DNA of 64,000 bases from Plasmodium relictum (Eukaryota; Apicomplexa; Aconoidasida; Haemosporida; Plasmodiidae): positions 62,001 through 126,000 of the forward strand of contig NC_041692.1 of NCBI RefSeq assembly GCF_900005765.1. The letters run 5' to 3'. Below the pieces are notes generated by a model. The model was not told the origin of the DNA. It saw only the letters and a list, made by a program, of their open reading frames with translations, and did not search any database. A program made the position numbers and the translations under genes. Position 1 is the first letter of the stretch. The number at the start of each line of letters is the position of its first letter. Positions 40,985 to 52,700 of this stretch are shown piece after piece.

Positions 40985-42568
40985 TTTATATAAATGTAAT
41001 TAAAATAAAAAAAATTATTTTTAGAAAATAGAAGAAAAAAATATATATATACTAAAAAGAAAATATATAAAGAGATATACAAATGATATTCAGGTAATAT
41101 CTTTATAAATTATTATGTTAATAATGCCTTTTAATAAAATCACAGAAAAATTGGTAAAAAATAAAAATAAAAATAATTTATGTATAACTAAGTTAATAGA
41201 AAGTACAGTTTTAATTTGCAGTATTTTATTAAATAAAAATAACTTAAGAATTAATTCTGAAATTAACTAAAAAATTTTAAAATTAAATATTATTGAAATT
41301 TTTTATTTTTAAGTATCATGCATGCTGTAAAAAAAAAAAAAAAAATTTTTAAAATGAATTTTATTGCTCTTTATATTTCATATTAAATTATTTTTTTTTT
41401 TTTTTTTAAATATACAACTTTATATTATTTTTGGTTTACTTATATAGTATCTTTTTTAATTTTCTATATTTATTTACTTTTTTTTATAATTCCTTATTAT
41501 ATATTTTCTTTATATTTATAAAATATTATCCTATATTTTATCTTTTTTTTTATTAAATTGGTATATATTTTTATAAAAATTTGATTTAGGCAGAATATAT
41601 TTTAATTTATTCTTTTAAAATTTTTTTTTTCTTTCCACATATTAATTGTATTATTATACTTTTTTTAATTTTGTATCTATATTTCATTATTTTTTTTCCT
41701 TCATTAAAAATGAAAGAATTCATTGAAATAAAAGTGTGAGAATAGTAATACCTAGATTTTGTATTTTTCCATAAAGAATTTAATAAGTTTAAAAAAAATA
41801 TACATCTAAAATAAGAATATTATTCTAAAAATAAATATCTACATTTATAAATACTATTAAATTTTTATATATTCAAAAAAATAAAATTTTATTTAATACC
41901 ATCAATATCATATAGAATATAAATATTTAATAAATATATGAAGTTTCAAAAAAGAAAAAAAAAAAATCTTTTTATGCTTATATTTAAATATAAGGAATAA
42001 TTTTTATGTTCCTATTATTTTTCTTGTTCTTTTAAATTTTGTTAGTTTATTATATGTTATTTTATTCTATAAATAAATATGAAATAATATATATTAAAAA
42101 ATTTTAGTCTATTGTAAATTTATACATGTGGAATATTTAATTAGAATTTTTTTTTCGAAAATTTATTACTGATTAAAATATCAGAATAAGTAATATTAAT
42201 ACTTTTTTGTAAATAAGTTTTATTTTTTTAAAATTACGATTACTCTTCAAATGAAAAAATTTTTATAAAACTTCAATTTAAGATATATACATATTTATTA
42301 AAAGAAAAATTATCTTATGTTTTCAAAAAGTTAAGCACATCTCTGCCAAAAAAAAAAAAAAAAAAGAATTTAAAAACATAATATATATAATTTTTTTTTT
42401 TTATAAACTTTGTTTAATATATTATTCATTATAAAAGTGTAAAAATCTAAAAAAAAAAAAAGAAAAAAAAACTTTTGTCATTTAAATGAAGATCAAAGAA
42501 AATTGTAGGTACTAATATATCCTTTCATTTTTTAAAATGATGCGATTAATCTTTTTTCATTTAATAAT
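40985..42568. other. Divergent intergenic region (HSP20 / SET-domain gene)
   Basis: About 1.6 kb of AT-rich DNA between two divergent start codons, presumably two promoters. No heat-shock-type element or other motif could be supported by eye. Confidence 0.65.
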
Positions 42569-45500
42569 ATGAATAAAATTGAAATATATATACAATGTGC
42601 AATATTACTACTAAATATATTTTTAATTGAAAGTAAAAAAATATATATAAATAAAAGAAAACAAATTTCTTTTATAAAAAACGGTCACTCAATATATCAA
42701 AATGATGTTCTAATCAAAATATGTAGATGCACAAAAAAATTTAAGCATTCTTTCTATAATGTTAAAAAGAAAGACAATGTTTTAAATTTATCAAAGAATG
42801 AAAATTTTATTAATGATGATTTAGTTGGCAATTTCAATAAATTATTAGAATGTTTAATGAATAAAAAAAATGAATACATTAGTGTAAAAAACGATTTTAC
42901 TATAAATGATTTAATTAATTATTTCGAGAATAACTTATCATTACATAATATAAAGTTTATCCATGAAAATAGAAATAATTATGGATATTTAAACAATAAA
43001 ATAAAAGATTTTATAATTGAAAATAAATTAGAAGTTAATAAAAATCTTGAGTTATACTTAAATAAAGATAATAATATGGAAAATAATAGTACATATAATG
43101 AAAAAATGACTAGTGGAGATAATCAGATTCTATGTATGAGAGCAAAGAAAAAAATTAGGAAATCAGAAATTATATGTAGCATACCTAGTTCATATATAAT
43201 TAATTTTGATAATATAATAAATCAAATTAAGAAATATGTTGATTATTTTACCGATTCATATAATGTAAATTATATAAAACATATATTTAAAAATAAGTTA
43301 GAGGATCAAATAAGTGAATTAGACTCTTTAACAATTTTAAAATATGATATTTATCAAAAGCATACGAATTTCCTAACTTTTATTAAATCACCGAATATTT
43401 ATTTAAAATATTGGGATATAAAATTAACATTAATAATTGCATACATCTATTTTATTTCCAAATATATAAACATTCTACTTTATGCTTATAATTTTAATAA
43501 TACCGTTTTTCATTTATTGAATAATATTTGTAGAAAAAATTCCAACAATAGCAGTAAGACTGCAAAAAATTTTTTAAATAATAATTTTCCAAATGACATC
43601 AAGAAAAAACATAATGATAAAAAGAACACTTATTTTGATAATACATTAGAAAATATATGCTACTCTTCCTTAAATTGTATAAATGAAGTAAATTGCATAC
43701 TAAAGAAGAATGTTGAACATGAATTAAAAAATCATAAACATTTTTTCTTCTATAAAAATTATGATTTTTATATTAATTATATTGTACACAAAAAAGAGTT
43801 AAGTCATTTACCATTACATTTCTCTGATTCATCATTTTTTCTTTTTAATAACGCTAATATAAAAAATATCATATATTTTAGAAGACAAATGATTCATGAA
43901 ATTGTAAATTTATATAAAAATGATGAAAATGATAATAATTTTTTTTTTATTGACAAAAATATTATACATAAATTTTTATTTACTAATAATAAATATTACC
44001 AGGAAATTGAAAATTTAAAAAATACTAACATCTTTAAAAATGATTTAAGTGTTCCTTTTTCAAAAATAAAAAATAATACCAGTGTAGATGTAAACAAACT
44101 ATATCATTTTATTTTATTGAATGATAAACATTCAGATATTTATAGACATAATATGAATAATTATCAGAAAAATAATATAAATAATGAAAAGTGGATAAAC
44201 TGTAATTTTAATAAAGAGGCAATTCATTTAGATAATAACGATAAATGTCTAAATAAGAATTTAGAATATTTTCTTAATTCTTCTGTTTTTAATTCTTCTA
44301 TATTAGAATCATTTGAAGAATTTTTTAATTATAAATTTTTAATGCATGTATATTCATATATATGCTCTCATGCTATAAAAATGAAAAATAACATAATTTT
44401 TTATAATGAAGAAAAGGAAAAAAAAAGTGAAAACAACTACTATATTTTAAAAGATAATATTTTAAATAGTAATATAAAAATGAAACAAAATGACAAAGTT
44501 TTGGAACAAATACATATAAAAGAATGTTCTAAATATGACTTTAATGAATATGAAAAGAAAGAAAAAGAGGGAGAAAATAAATTCATGTGCCTAATTCCAT
44601 TAATAGACGTTTGTAATCATAGCAATTTTTATGCTAATTCTATCATAAAAAAGGATATGAAAAAAAGAAAAAGTTCTTTTTATTCTTCTGAAGATATCAA
44701 ATATGATATAAATAAAATGGAATTTTCTGATTGTAATATACAAGATAAAAAAAATGAGCATTTGATTAAACAAAATAAAGTTAATAAAATTGAAAATGAG
44801 AATGAGAATGAGAATGAAACTGTTAATATAAGCGAAGCATATAAGACTAAAGGAAATATGAAAAACAATTTAACTAATTCAATAATTGAAGATATAGAAA
44901 ACGTTCACTTAATCAGTACAAAAGATATAGATATAGATGAAGAAATTACTATTAGCTATGGAAATTTAAGTAATGATCTTTTACTATTAGAATATGGATT
45001 TATTGATAAAAAAAGTTTGAAAGTTTACTTTAAATTTGATGTAAAAATAATAAGAGAGATCATTTTACAAATATTGGGTTTTGATAAATTGCCTCTAATG
45101 ATGTTAGAAAGTTTAGAAGCAGTTAAACTAAATTTATTTAGAAAACTTAATGTTATATCTGATGGAGGGAGTGTTTATGAAAGATTTGATACTACTAATA
45201 TGGAAAATGCCAAAATTACAAGAAAAAAGAGTGAAATACTAAATGATTACTTAAGAAAAAATAAATATTTTAATGAATATAACATATTTAAAATGAAAGA
45301 TCGTATTAACAAATTTTTAATTGACGAAAAAATCCAATTTGCTGATAAGAAAAATTATCTATATATAGGTGGTGAATCTATTGTTGATCCTATTTTGTTA
45401 GCTACTATAAGAATAATAATTTATGATGATATTAATCATCTTTCTAAAATAAATATAAATGATTTATTAAAATGGGAAAATTACTTATCAATATATTCTG

Positions 45501-45799
45501 AAATGATTGTACTCCAAGTTTTAATAAAATTGTGTGATGAAATTATTTATCAACACTTTTATGATATTAATTATGAAGAAATATTAAAAGAAGGAAGTAT
45601 AAAATATTCCAATTTAAAGTTTTTACAAAATAAATTTTTACAATTAAATTTATTTAACTCTGATAAATCTATAAATGTTTTTCAAAATAATAATTTTAAT
45701 ATTGTTATACATAATATTATGAAATTAAAAGAATTACAAAATGCAAAACTTAAGCTTACTGAAAGATTTAATCAAATAAAAAATCTCTTAAAAAAATAA
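42569..45799 (+). CDS. SET-domain methyltransferase, RuBisCO-LSMT-like, with signal peptide
   Basis: Single-exon, 1076-residue protein. Residues 1-22 form a clear hydrophobic signal (MNKIEIYIQCAILLLNIFLI), followed by a Lys/Asn-rich stretch poor in acidic residues at first, as in apicoplast or secretory leaders. The SET core is scattered between insertions: RAKKKIRKSEIICSIP near 189, a LKYWD-type helix near 280, LIPLIDVCNHSNFYANS near 675 carrying the N-H motif that binds AdoMet, and STKDIDIDEEITISYGNLSN near 784 with the catalytic-region Tyr. The order and the split SET match the SETD3/SETD6/RuBisCO large-subunit methyltransferase group, which mostly methylates non-histone proteins. Residues about 840-1070 are helical and fit the substrate-binding domain of that group. 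Substrate unknown; organelle targeting is inferred. Confidence 0.78.
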   Translation: MNKIEIYIQCAILLLNIFLIESKKIYINKRKQISFIKNGHSIYQNDVLIKICRCTKKFKHSFYNVKKKDNVLNLSKNENFINDDLVGNFNKLLECLMNKKNEYISVKNDFTINDLINYFENNLSLHNIKFIHENRNNYGYLNNKIKDFIIENKLEVNKNLELYLNKDNNMENNSTYNEKMTSGDNQILCMRAKKKIRKSEIICSIPSSYIINFDNIINQIKKYVDYFTDSYNVNYIKHIFKNKLEDQISELDSLTILKYDIYQKHTNFLTFIKSPNIYLKYWDIKLTLIIAYIYFISKYINILLYAYNFNNTVFHLLNNICRKNSNNSSKTAKNFLNNNFPNDIKKKHNDKKNTYFDNTLENICYSSLNCINEVNCILKKNVEHELKNHKHFFFYKNYDFYINYIVHKKELSHLPLHFSDSSFFLFNNANIKNIIYFRRQMIHEIVNLYKNDENDNNFFFIDKNIIHKFLFTNNKYYQEIENLKNTNIFKNDLSVPFSKIKNNTSVDVNKLYHFILLNDKHSDIYRHNMNNYQKNNINNEKWINCNFNKEAIHLDNNDKCLNKNLEYFLNSSVFNSSILESFEEFFNYKFLMHVYSYICSHAIKMKNNIIFYNEEKEKKSENNYYILKDNILNSNIKMKQNDKVLEQIHIKECSKYDFNEYEKKEKEGENKFMCLIPLIDVCNHSNFYANSIIKKDMKKRKSSFYSSEDIKYDINKMEFSDCNIQDKKNEHLIKQNKVNKIENENENENETVNISEAYKTKGNMKNNLTNSIIEDIENVHLISTKDIDIDEEITISYGNLSNDLLLLEYGFIDKKSLKVYFKFDVKIIREIILQILGFDKLPLMMLESLEAVKLNLFRKLNVISDGGSVYERFDTTNMENAKITRKKSEILNDYLRKNKYFNEYNIFKMKDRINKFLIDEKIQFADKKNYLYIGGESIVDPILLATIRIIIYDDINHLSKININDLLKWENYLSIYSEMIVLQVLIKLCDEIIYQHFYDINYEEILKEGSIKYSNLKFLQNKFLQLNLFNSDKSINVFQNNNFNIVIHNIMKLKELQNAKLKLTERFNQIKNLLKK

Positions 45800-45865
45800 A
45801 TATATATAATAAATGAATAATTAATTTTTACTATATATAAATATATATTTTTTTAATATATTTTA

Positions 45866-45900
<35 letters not shown>

Positions 45901-46071
45901 CTCTTTCTTTTTTTATATTTTTATTTTTATTCTCATTTCTATTTATTTTATTGGTAGATAACATGTGTTTTATTACTTTTTTCTGTTTTATTATTATTAT
46001 TATTCTCTTCTATTTTATTTCGATAAATTAAACTTCGTTTATTTAAAAAAATAAAAAGATTTTCCTAAAAT

Positions 46072-47372
46072 ATGATTAACGATATAATTTTGATTGACAA
46101 AGAAAAAGTAAAAACTCCAAGTGAAGAAAAAAATATTGAAAAAAATATCGAAATTAAATTAAGAATATATGGATGCCAATTAATACAAGAAGCGGGAATT
46201 ATTTTGAGACTTAAACCTGTAACTATTGCAACTAGTCAGGTTTTGTTTCATCGTTTTTATTTTAAAAAGTCATTTACTGATTTTGATGTGAAAGTAAAAC
46301 TCCATATACATCTATAATATTATCTAGTTTTATATAAGACGTTTTTCATATTTAATAATTTAATTTCAATTTTTTATATTTATGTAGATTATCGCTCCCT
46401 CATCATTATATTTATCTTGTAAATTAGAAGAAGACTTTTGCCGTATTTATAAAATAATTAATACCTTTTATTTTTTATATAAATATGAAGATTTAAAAAG
46501 TAAACATTACTATTTTGATGTGAAAAATATAAAAATAGAACATTTTAAAATTGACATTGAATCACAAGTAATAAATAAGGAATATTAAAAATATATACAT
46601 ATGCTTTTTATTTTATTTTATTCTTTTTTAATTTTTCTTAAAACAAACTATTAGGAATATAAAAATATGAAAGTAGATATTTATACATATGAACTTCTTA
46701 TATTAAAAGAAATTGGATTTCTAGTTTACAAAATCAATCAACATCCTCATTTATTTCTTTTACCTTATATACATTCTCTATTTAGTAATTTAAATAAATT
46801 TGATAAGGACTTAACTAAAAAATTAGCACAAGTTTCTTGGGGATTTCTAAATGATAGGTTAATAAGAATTTTTTTTTTTTTTTTATATTTTATATCTCTT
46901 GTATTTTTTATAAATTTATTTTAATTCTTTTTCTTTTTTCGTAAATTTTTAAAAAAATATTCATTTTCATTCTTTTTTTATTCCTTCTTTAGTATGAGAA
47001 CTACACTTTGTTGTGAGTATCAGCCACGTTGTATAGCAGTTGCTAGTATTTTCTTAGCTGCTTATAATTTAAATATTCCTTTAATTAAAGTATTAACACC
47101 ATCATATTGTAAACATATTAAATTTACTTATTTCTTTATTTTTTTTTTTTTATATATTTTTCTCTTTTTAGGAAACAAAATGGTTTAAACTATTTGATGT
47201 AGATTACAATGATATAAAACAAATATGTATCAAAATTTTACAGCTTTATAAAATAGGTATATAAAATTTATATTAATTTTTACCATTACTTTATATTATT
47301 TTCCTTTTATTTTTATTCACATTTTTAATAGGACGTTGTGAATATATAGATGTTCTAGTTAAAAAAAAATAG
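46072..47372 (+). CDS. CYC4: L-type cyclin (6 exons), probably Plasmodium CYC4
   Basis: Cyclin of the L/transcriptional class, which partners CDK11-like kinases in transcription and pre-mRNA splicing. Proposed exons are 46072-46293, 46388-46567, 46655-46857, 46993-47089, 47172-47256 and 47332-47372: 275 residues, all junctions GT..AG and in frame. The first cyclin fold includes IYGCQLIQEAGIILRLKP and ATSQVLFHRFYF, then SSLYLSCKLEED with the Lys and Glu that contact the kinase. ILKEIGFLVYKINQHPHLF matches cyclin L's LKELGF.V.V.HPHK. The second fold has AQVSWGFLNDS, MRTTLCCEYQPRCIAVASIF and then WFKLFDV..NDIKQICIKIL. No RS-rich tail is present, unlike animal cyclin L. It starts 272 bases after the SET gene on the same strand. 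Confidence 0.9.
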
Positions 47373-47796
47373 GTATTAAATAACTCATTTAAATTGAAAG
47401 CAAGAATAGACTATTACATATTTCTAATTTAATAGAAGAAAAGTGTGTATATTTTTTTTTTTTTTTTTTGTGAATATTCTAAAAAATTATATTGACTCAT
47501 TTTTTTTTTATATACTTTTTTAAATTATTTTGAAATATATTTTTTTTTTGTATTCATTCAAAAACATGTTAATTTTCTACAATTTTCCTTTTAAATGCTA
47601 TAATAATTGAAATGACTTGCTAAAATAATTATAAAAATTATTTGAAATGGCACTGAATGAGTAACAAATATGTATGCTCAATAGAAAAAAAAAAATATGT
47701 GAAATATTAAAAATGTTTAAGGATTAAAAAATAATGAAATATATATAAAAAAAAAAAAAAAAGAGAATTTTGTCAGAATATATTTTATTTCATCTG

Positions 47797-47857
47797 TAAC
47801 TCACGCTCAACTGAGCTAAGTGTTGAGTTCAATTTTATTCTCAGGACTCGTGAGTTA
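47797..47857. ncRNA. Candidate structured RNA element, 61 nt (strand unknown)
   Basis: Outer arms 47797-47805 (TAACTCACG) and 47849-47857 (CGTGAGTTA) are exact reverse complements, 9 bp. Inside, 47806-47811 (CTCAAC) pairs with 47822-47827 (GTTGAG) around a 10-nt loop. The composition is far more GC-rich than its flanks. The minus strand contains TAGCTCAGTTG, which looks like a Pol III A box / tRNA D-arm, but no complete tRNA follows. The strand and RNA class are not known. Confidence 0.45.
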
Positions 47858-48413
47858 ATCATATTTTTCATTTCATCATATATTATTCCCTTTTTTTTTT
47901 TATTTTTTATTTTATAATATTGAAAATCAACTTAATCTTCATTATGATTTCATATACATACATAATTACAAAATTATAAGGTATATAAACTTCTTATATA
48001 AATATCCTTAATAGGATTCGATCCCATGTATATTTCTCTAATATAAAACGACACCAAAATTACTTTACAATTGGATTAATATTAACTCCATTTTCTTTTG
48101 AAAAATAAATATTATATATATATTTTTTTTCTTTTTTTTTTTATTTTCCTTTCATACATATGTAAATTATTTATATTTAATAACTAAATGCATGTTATAA
48201 TACTTTAAAGAAAAATAAAAATGTATTAATACAAAAAAAATATAAAGAAAAAATAAAATACATTTATTTAAATAAACTAAGATGTTAATATAAAAAAAAA
48301 AAAATTTTTTTTTTTTAAAAAAAATTTACTTTTTTTTGTTTAATCTTATAAAAATACAAAAAAGTATTATATATATATATATATATAAAGTTTGTATATT
48401 GATATAAGTTAAA

Positions 48414-48573
48414 ACCTTGAGTATGATACCTTGTTTGTAACATTGCAGGGTATCAATCTTTTTTGGTAACTCAATTTAAAATTTAGGTCGGCAAGGATCC
48501 AAGGTTCGAACTAATGCAGTTTGGGAACTGTAGCAATTGGTTCTATTTCCCTAACCGAGAACCCGAGCCCCCC
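48414..48573. ncRNA. Candidate structured non-coding RNA, about 160 nt (strand unknown)
   Basis: A GC-rich island in AT-rich spacer. Read on the plus strand it can form two stem-loops. The first has nested pairs TTGAG (48417-48421) with CTCAA (48470-48474) and TGATACC (48424-48430) with GGTATCA (48449-48455). The second pairs GAACTAAT (48508-48515) with ATTGGTTC (48536-48543), topped by CAGTT (48517-48521) with AACTG (48526-48530) around a TGGG loop. An alternative hairpin pairs GGTTC (48539-48543) with GAACC (48559-48563). The minus strand has GTTCGAACC, matching the Pol III B-box pattern GWTCRANNC. There is no protein frame. I could not match it to SRP, RNase P/MRP, U-snRNA or tRNA. Confidence 0.5.
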
Positions 48574-49391
48574 TATTAAATATTTTAAAATCAAAAATCA
48601 TTTTTATTTATTAATAACAATATATATATTCTTACTAAAATGTAATGCATGACAAATAATTTACAATTATTAAATTATACTTGATTTATTCAATTAAATA
48701 AAAATTAATATTATTTAAATAAAAAAATTAATTTAAAAGTCTATATAAAAATTTTGTATCACTAAATAAATTGTTTGCTGATATGATATCACTAAAATAT
48801 AGTGATTAATACAAGAAAAAAAAAAATATATATGTAACCAATAATCCATAAGAGCTATAATTTCATAAAAATGAATAATGAAATTAAAACTTAATTAATA
48901 AAGAATAATAAAAAAATAAAAAAATAAAAAAAAAAATTTCAAAAATTTATGGAACGAAATAGATTAGAGGGAAAATATTATTTTAATTTAGTCTCAATTT
49001 AATAAGAAATGAATTTAATTAATCAAAAAATTACAAAATAATTGTAAATTAATTGAATTATATATTAAAAAACAAATCATAATAGCACAAATTGAATGAA
49101 TTTGAGAATTATCTCAAGAACTTTATTTTCTTTTTTTTTTTATTCTTATTGTATTTTCTCAATTCGCATATAACTGAAGTCTACCAAAAAAATAAAATAA
49201 AATGAAATAATAAATAATATTTATTTTAAAAGTGAAATGTAACACATTATGAGAAGAAAAACATTATATAACATAAAAAAAGTATGGTAATTAATTTTAG
49301 GAAAACTTAAAATTATAGCAATTTTACTAATATATATCTTAAGATGTGTCTTATATATTTATTATGAAAAATTGATAAAATATTATGAGCA

Positions 49392-49667
49392 TTAAAATAA
49401 TTTTATTTTTTTTTCTATTACTTTTTTTGATAATTTTTTTAAAAATGGTATTAATTTATATAATTCTTTATCAGTAGCATCATCAAACCTAAAAAGAAAA
49501 TATATATATAATTACAACTTTTTTAATATATATTAAAATAAAAAGAAAAAATGCATATATAAAAAAAAAAAAATAACATCTCTTACCAACTTTCAATTAA
49601 GATACAGTTATCTTCACAGAATTTTTGAACATATGTAGAATTCTAAAAAAAAAAATAGTAGGAAATA

Positions 49668-49703
<36 letters not shown>

Positions 49704-52700
49704 TTATTTATTTGGATATATTTTAGTTCATACGTCAATGACAATAACATTGTTTAAATCTCTTCCTAATTTTTTAATATCTTTTACATAATTATTTTTC
49801 CTAATAAATAATAAAAAAAAGTAAATTTTTTTTTTATTCTTATATTTGTTTGTATATTTATGTTTTATTAGAATATTTTCAGCATCAAATTTTTAATTTC
49901 TATAATTTTTTTATTTTTAGTTATCAATTTATACCAGCAAGAACAGGATTCCCTAAATAATCTATAAGCACAAACATTATCTACATCTAATTTATCAATT
50001 ACTGCGTTTGCATACTATTATAAAAAAAAATATATATATTTCTGTTTTAATTTTTTGGAAATAATAAAAAAAGTTTTAGTTTTTATACTTTTGATAAACT
50101 AGCAGTAAAAATTACTACTTCATAATATTTCGATATTTCTTTAAAAAAATCGTCAACACCTGAATGTGTAAATAAATGTAAAATTATAATATTATTGCAT
50201 AAATTTACTTTTAATTTTTAATTTCCATTTTTTTTTTCTTTTTTAACCTGGTCTTTTCTTAACATAAATAAAATAATGACCGTCCTCTAAATTAATCTAT
50301 AAAGAATTTAAAAAAAAAAAATTTTATATGTACAAAAATAAATATACATTATTATATACAAAACAGGAGTATTTATATACATATATATATAAAGGAGATA
50401 TATTCCTTTATTTTTAAAATATAATATTCAAGAATTACATCAACTTTAAAAGAATTTTCTTTATCTCTTTTTATTGTACTGTGAACAAGTGTCTCATCTA
50501 AATCAAGCACTATTGTCTTTTTACCCTTCAAAAAAAAAAATAAAATAAAATAAAATAATTTTTTAATATAAAAATAAATGTAATTTAAAAAACAAAAAAA
50601 AGTATCAACAAATTTACTACTTTATCTTTTTCTTTTTGTTGCCCCAGTAAAAATTTATTTGAATCATAATTTTCATAATTTATATTTAAAGGGCTTTCAT
50701 TTCCTTTTTTATTACTTAATACTTTTGTATCATATATATTTAATAAACTTAATTTTTTCAATTTTTTTATTTTTTTCTTCTTCCTTAAATAAAATTTTTT
50801 TCTTTTAATTTTCGCATCCAATTCATTTTCATTATTATGAGAAAAACTATTTGAATTTTTTTTATTTGCAAAAAAAATAAAAGACCTAAATTTTTTAAAA
50901 TAAGAATGAAGTTTTTTCTTTTTTATTCTTATTATATCTATTTTTTTTTCAATTTTTTTTCTTTTTTTTTTATAATAACTATTATAGTAATTTTCTTTAG
51001 GAACACTTGTTATTAAATCCTCAATATTTACTTTATTTTTAGCACATGAAGAATTATTAGAATCTTTATATTCATCTTTTATATTATCACAGTTGTTCAA
51101 ATTCAAAACAACATTCATACTCTTTTTATGTAATAAACTATTTTCATCATTTATATTATTTATATCACTTAAGTTGTCTATATCTCTTAAGTCATCTATA
51201 TCACCTAATTTTTTTATATTAATAAAATTATTTTTATTATTTTCTATAATGTATGTCATTTTTGTTAAATTTTCTTCTTTTATATTCTCATTAATTTGAT
51301 TTAGAGTATTTCCATTACATTTTTCATTTTGATTATTATTTATTATCAAAATTTCTTTTTCACTTATGATTCTTTCATTAATTTTTGTTCTTTTATTATC
51401 TATGAAAAAACCTTTTTTTTTTTTCTTAAATTCCTTTTTCTCTGTACTTTCTTTTTTTTCCTCTTTTATAATTTTCATTTCTGATAAATTGGCACATTCT
51501 CCTAAATTCACATTTTTGATAAAATTTTTGTTTAAATTTAAATTACTATTATCTTTATAATATTCATTAACCTTTTTATTATTTTTTATTTTTTTGAAAG
51601 AATCATTTAAACTCTCTAAGTTATGTAAAGATATGTTTTTTTCTAAACTTTCTCTTTTATTTATATGCATACTTTTATTTTTTAATGATTTTTTATTATT
51701 TAAATTATCGTTCTCTTTTTTATATAGATTAAATATTTCAGTTGTACTAATAAAATTTCCAATCTTCGATTTATTTTTTTCATTAAAAAAAAATTTTTCT
51801 TTAATACTTTTTTTCTCATTATTTTTATTATCAAAATTAGAGAAAATTTTTTTTTTTATAAATTCTGAATAATTTTTGTTCATATTAATTTGTTTTTCAT
51901 CTTTCTTTTTATATTTATCATATCTATACTTTAATATATATTCTTTTTTCTTGTCTATTTTATCATTTTTTTCTTCCAAAACAAAATTAGAATTAAGTGA
52001 ACAATCTTTTTTGTCCGTTGAATCATTATCACCTTTAAGGAATGTTATATCCTTTTTTTTATTTTTAATTTTATTTTGATTAATTTTTGTTTTTTCTTTA
52101 TTATCCTCATTTTCTTCTTCATTATCTTTATTTTCTTTTTCATCATTCCCATTTTCTTTTTCATTATCCTCATCTTCTTTCTCATCATTCACATTTTCTT
52201 TTTCATTATTTCCATTATCCTTTTTATTATTCCCATTTTCTTTTTCATTATTTCCATTCTTCTTTTTATTATTCTCATTTTCTTTTTCATTATCTCCATT
52301 CTTCTTTTTATTATTCTCATTTTCTTTTTCATTATCTCCATTCTTCTTTTTATTATTCTCATTTTCTTTTTCATTATCCCTATTCTCCTTTTTATTATTC
52401 TTATTTTCTTTTTCATTATCTTTATTTTTTTTATCGTCATTTTCATTATTTTCTTTACCATTTTTTTTTTTTTCTTTATTGTTCTTTTCATTTTCTTTGT
52501 TGTTACTGTTTCCTTTTTCGCTACCTTCCTTTTTATCCTTATTTTCATATTTTTCAATATTATTATTCATTTCTTCATTATTTTTTTTTTTTCCTTTATT
52601 ATCTTTATTTTTTCTTTCATTAGTCACAATTTTCTGATAAATTTTTTTACTTCTTTTAAATATTTTTTCTACATCATCTTTATTTTTCTCTTTTGTTAAG

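Larger units (their letters stand above)
47373..49391. other. Convergent intergenic region with GC-richer structured islands
   Basis: About 2 kb between the cyclin and phosphatase stop codons. Most of it is ordinary AT-rich spacer. Two islands, 47797-47857 and 48414-48573, are clearly richer in G and C and contain paired arms; both are listed separately. A tRNA T-arm-like GGATTCGATCCC near 48014-48025 has no tRNA around it. Confidence 0.7.

Noticed and set aside
48014-48025. T-arm-like GGATTCGATCCC suggesting a tRNA
   Set aside because: No acceptor stem, D-arm or anticodon arm could be fitted on either strand at plausible spacing.
48550-48573. Telomere-like CCCTAACC / GAACCC in the GC island, considered as a telomerase RNA template
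   Set aside because: It does not match the Plasmodium GGGTTYA repeat over a full unit and a half, and the island is far too short for the known large telomerase RNAs.
52087-52623. Plus-strand Phe/His/Tyr-rich frame of 178 residues
   Set aside because: It is a shadow of the Lys/Asn/Glu repeats in the phosphatase gene; a period divisible by three keeps every frame open.
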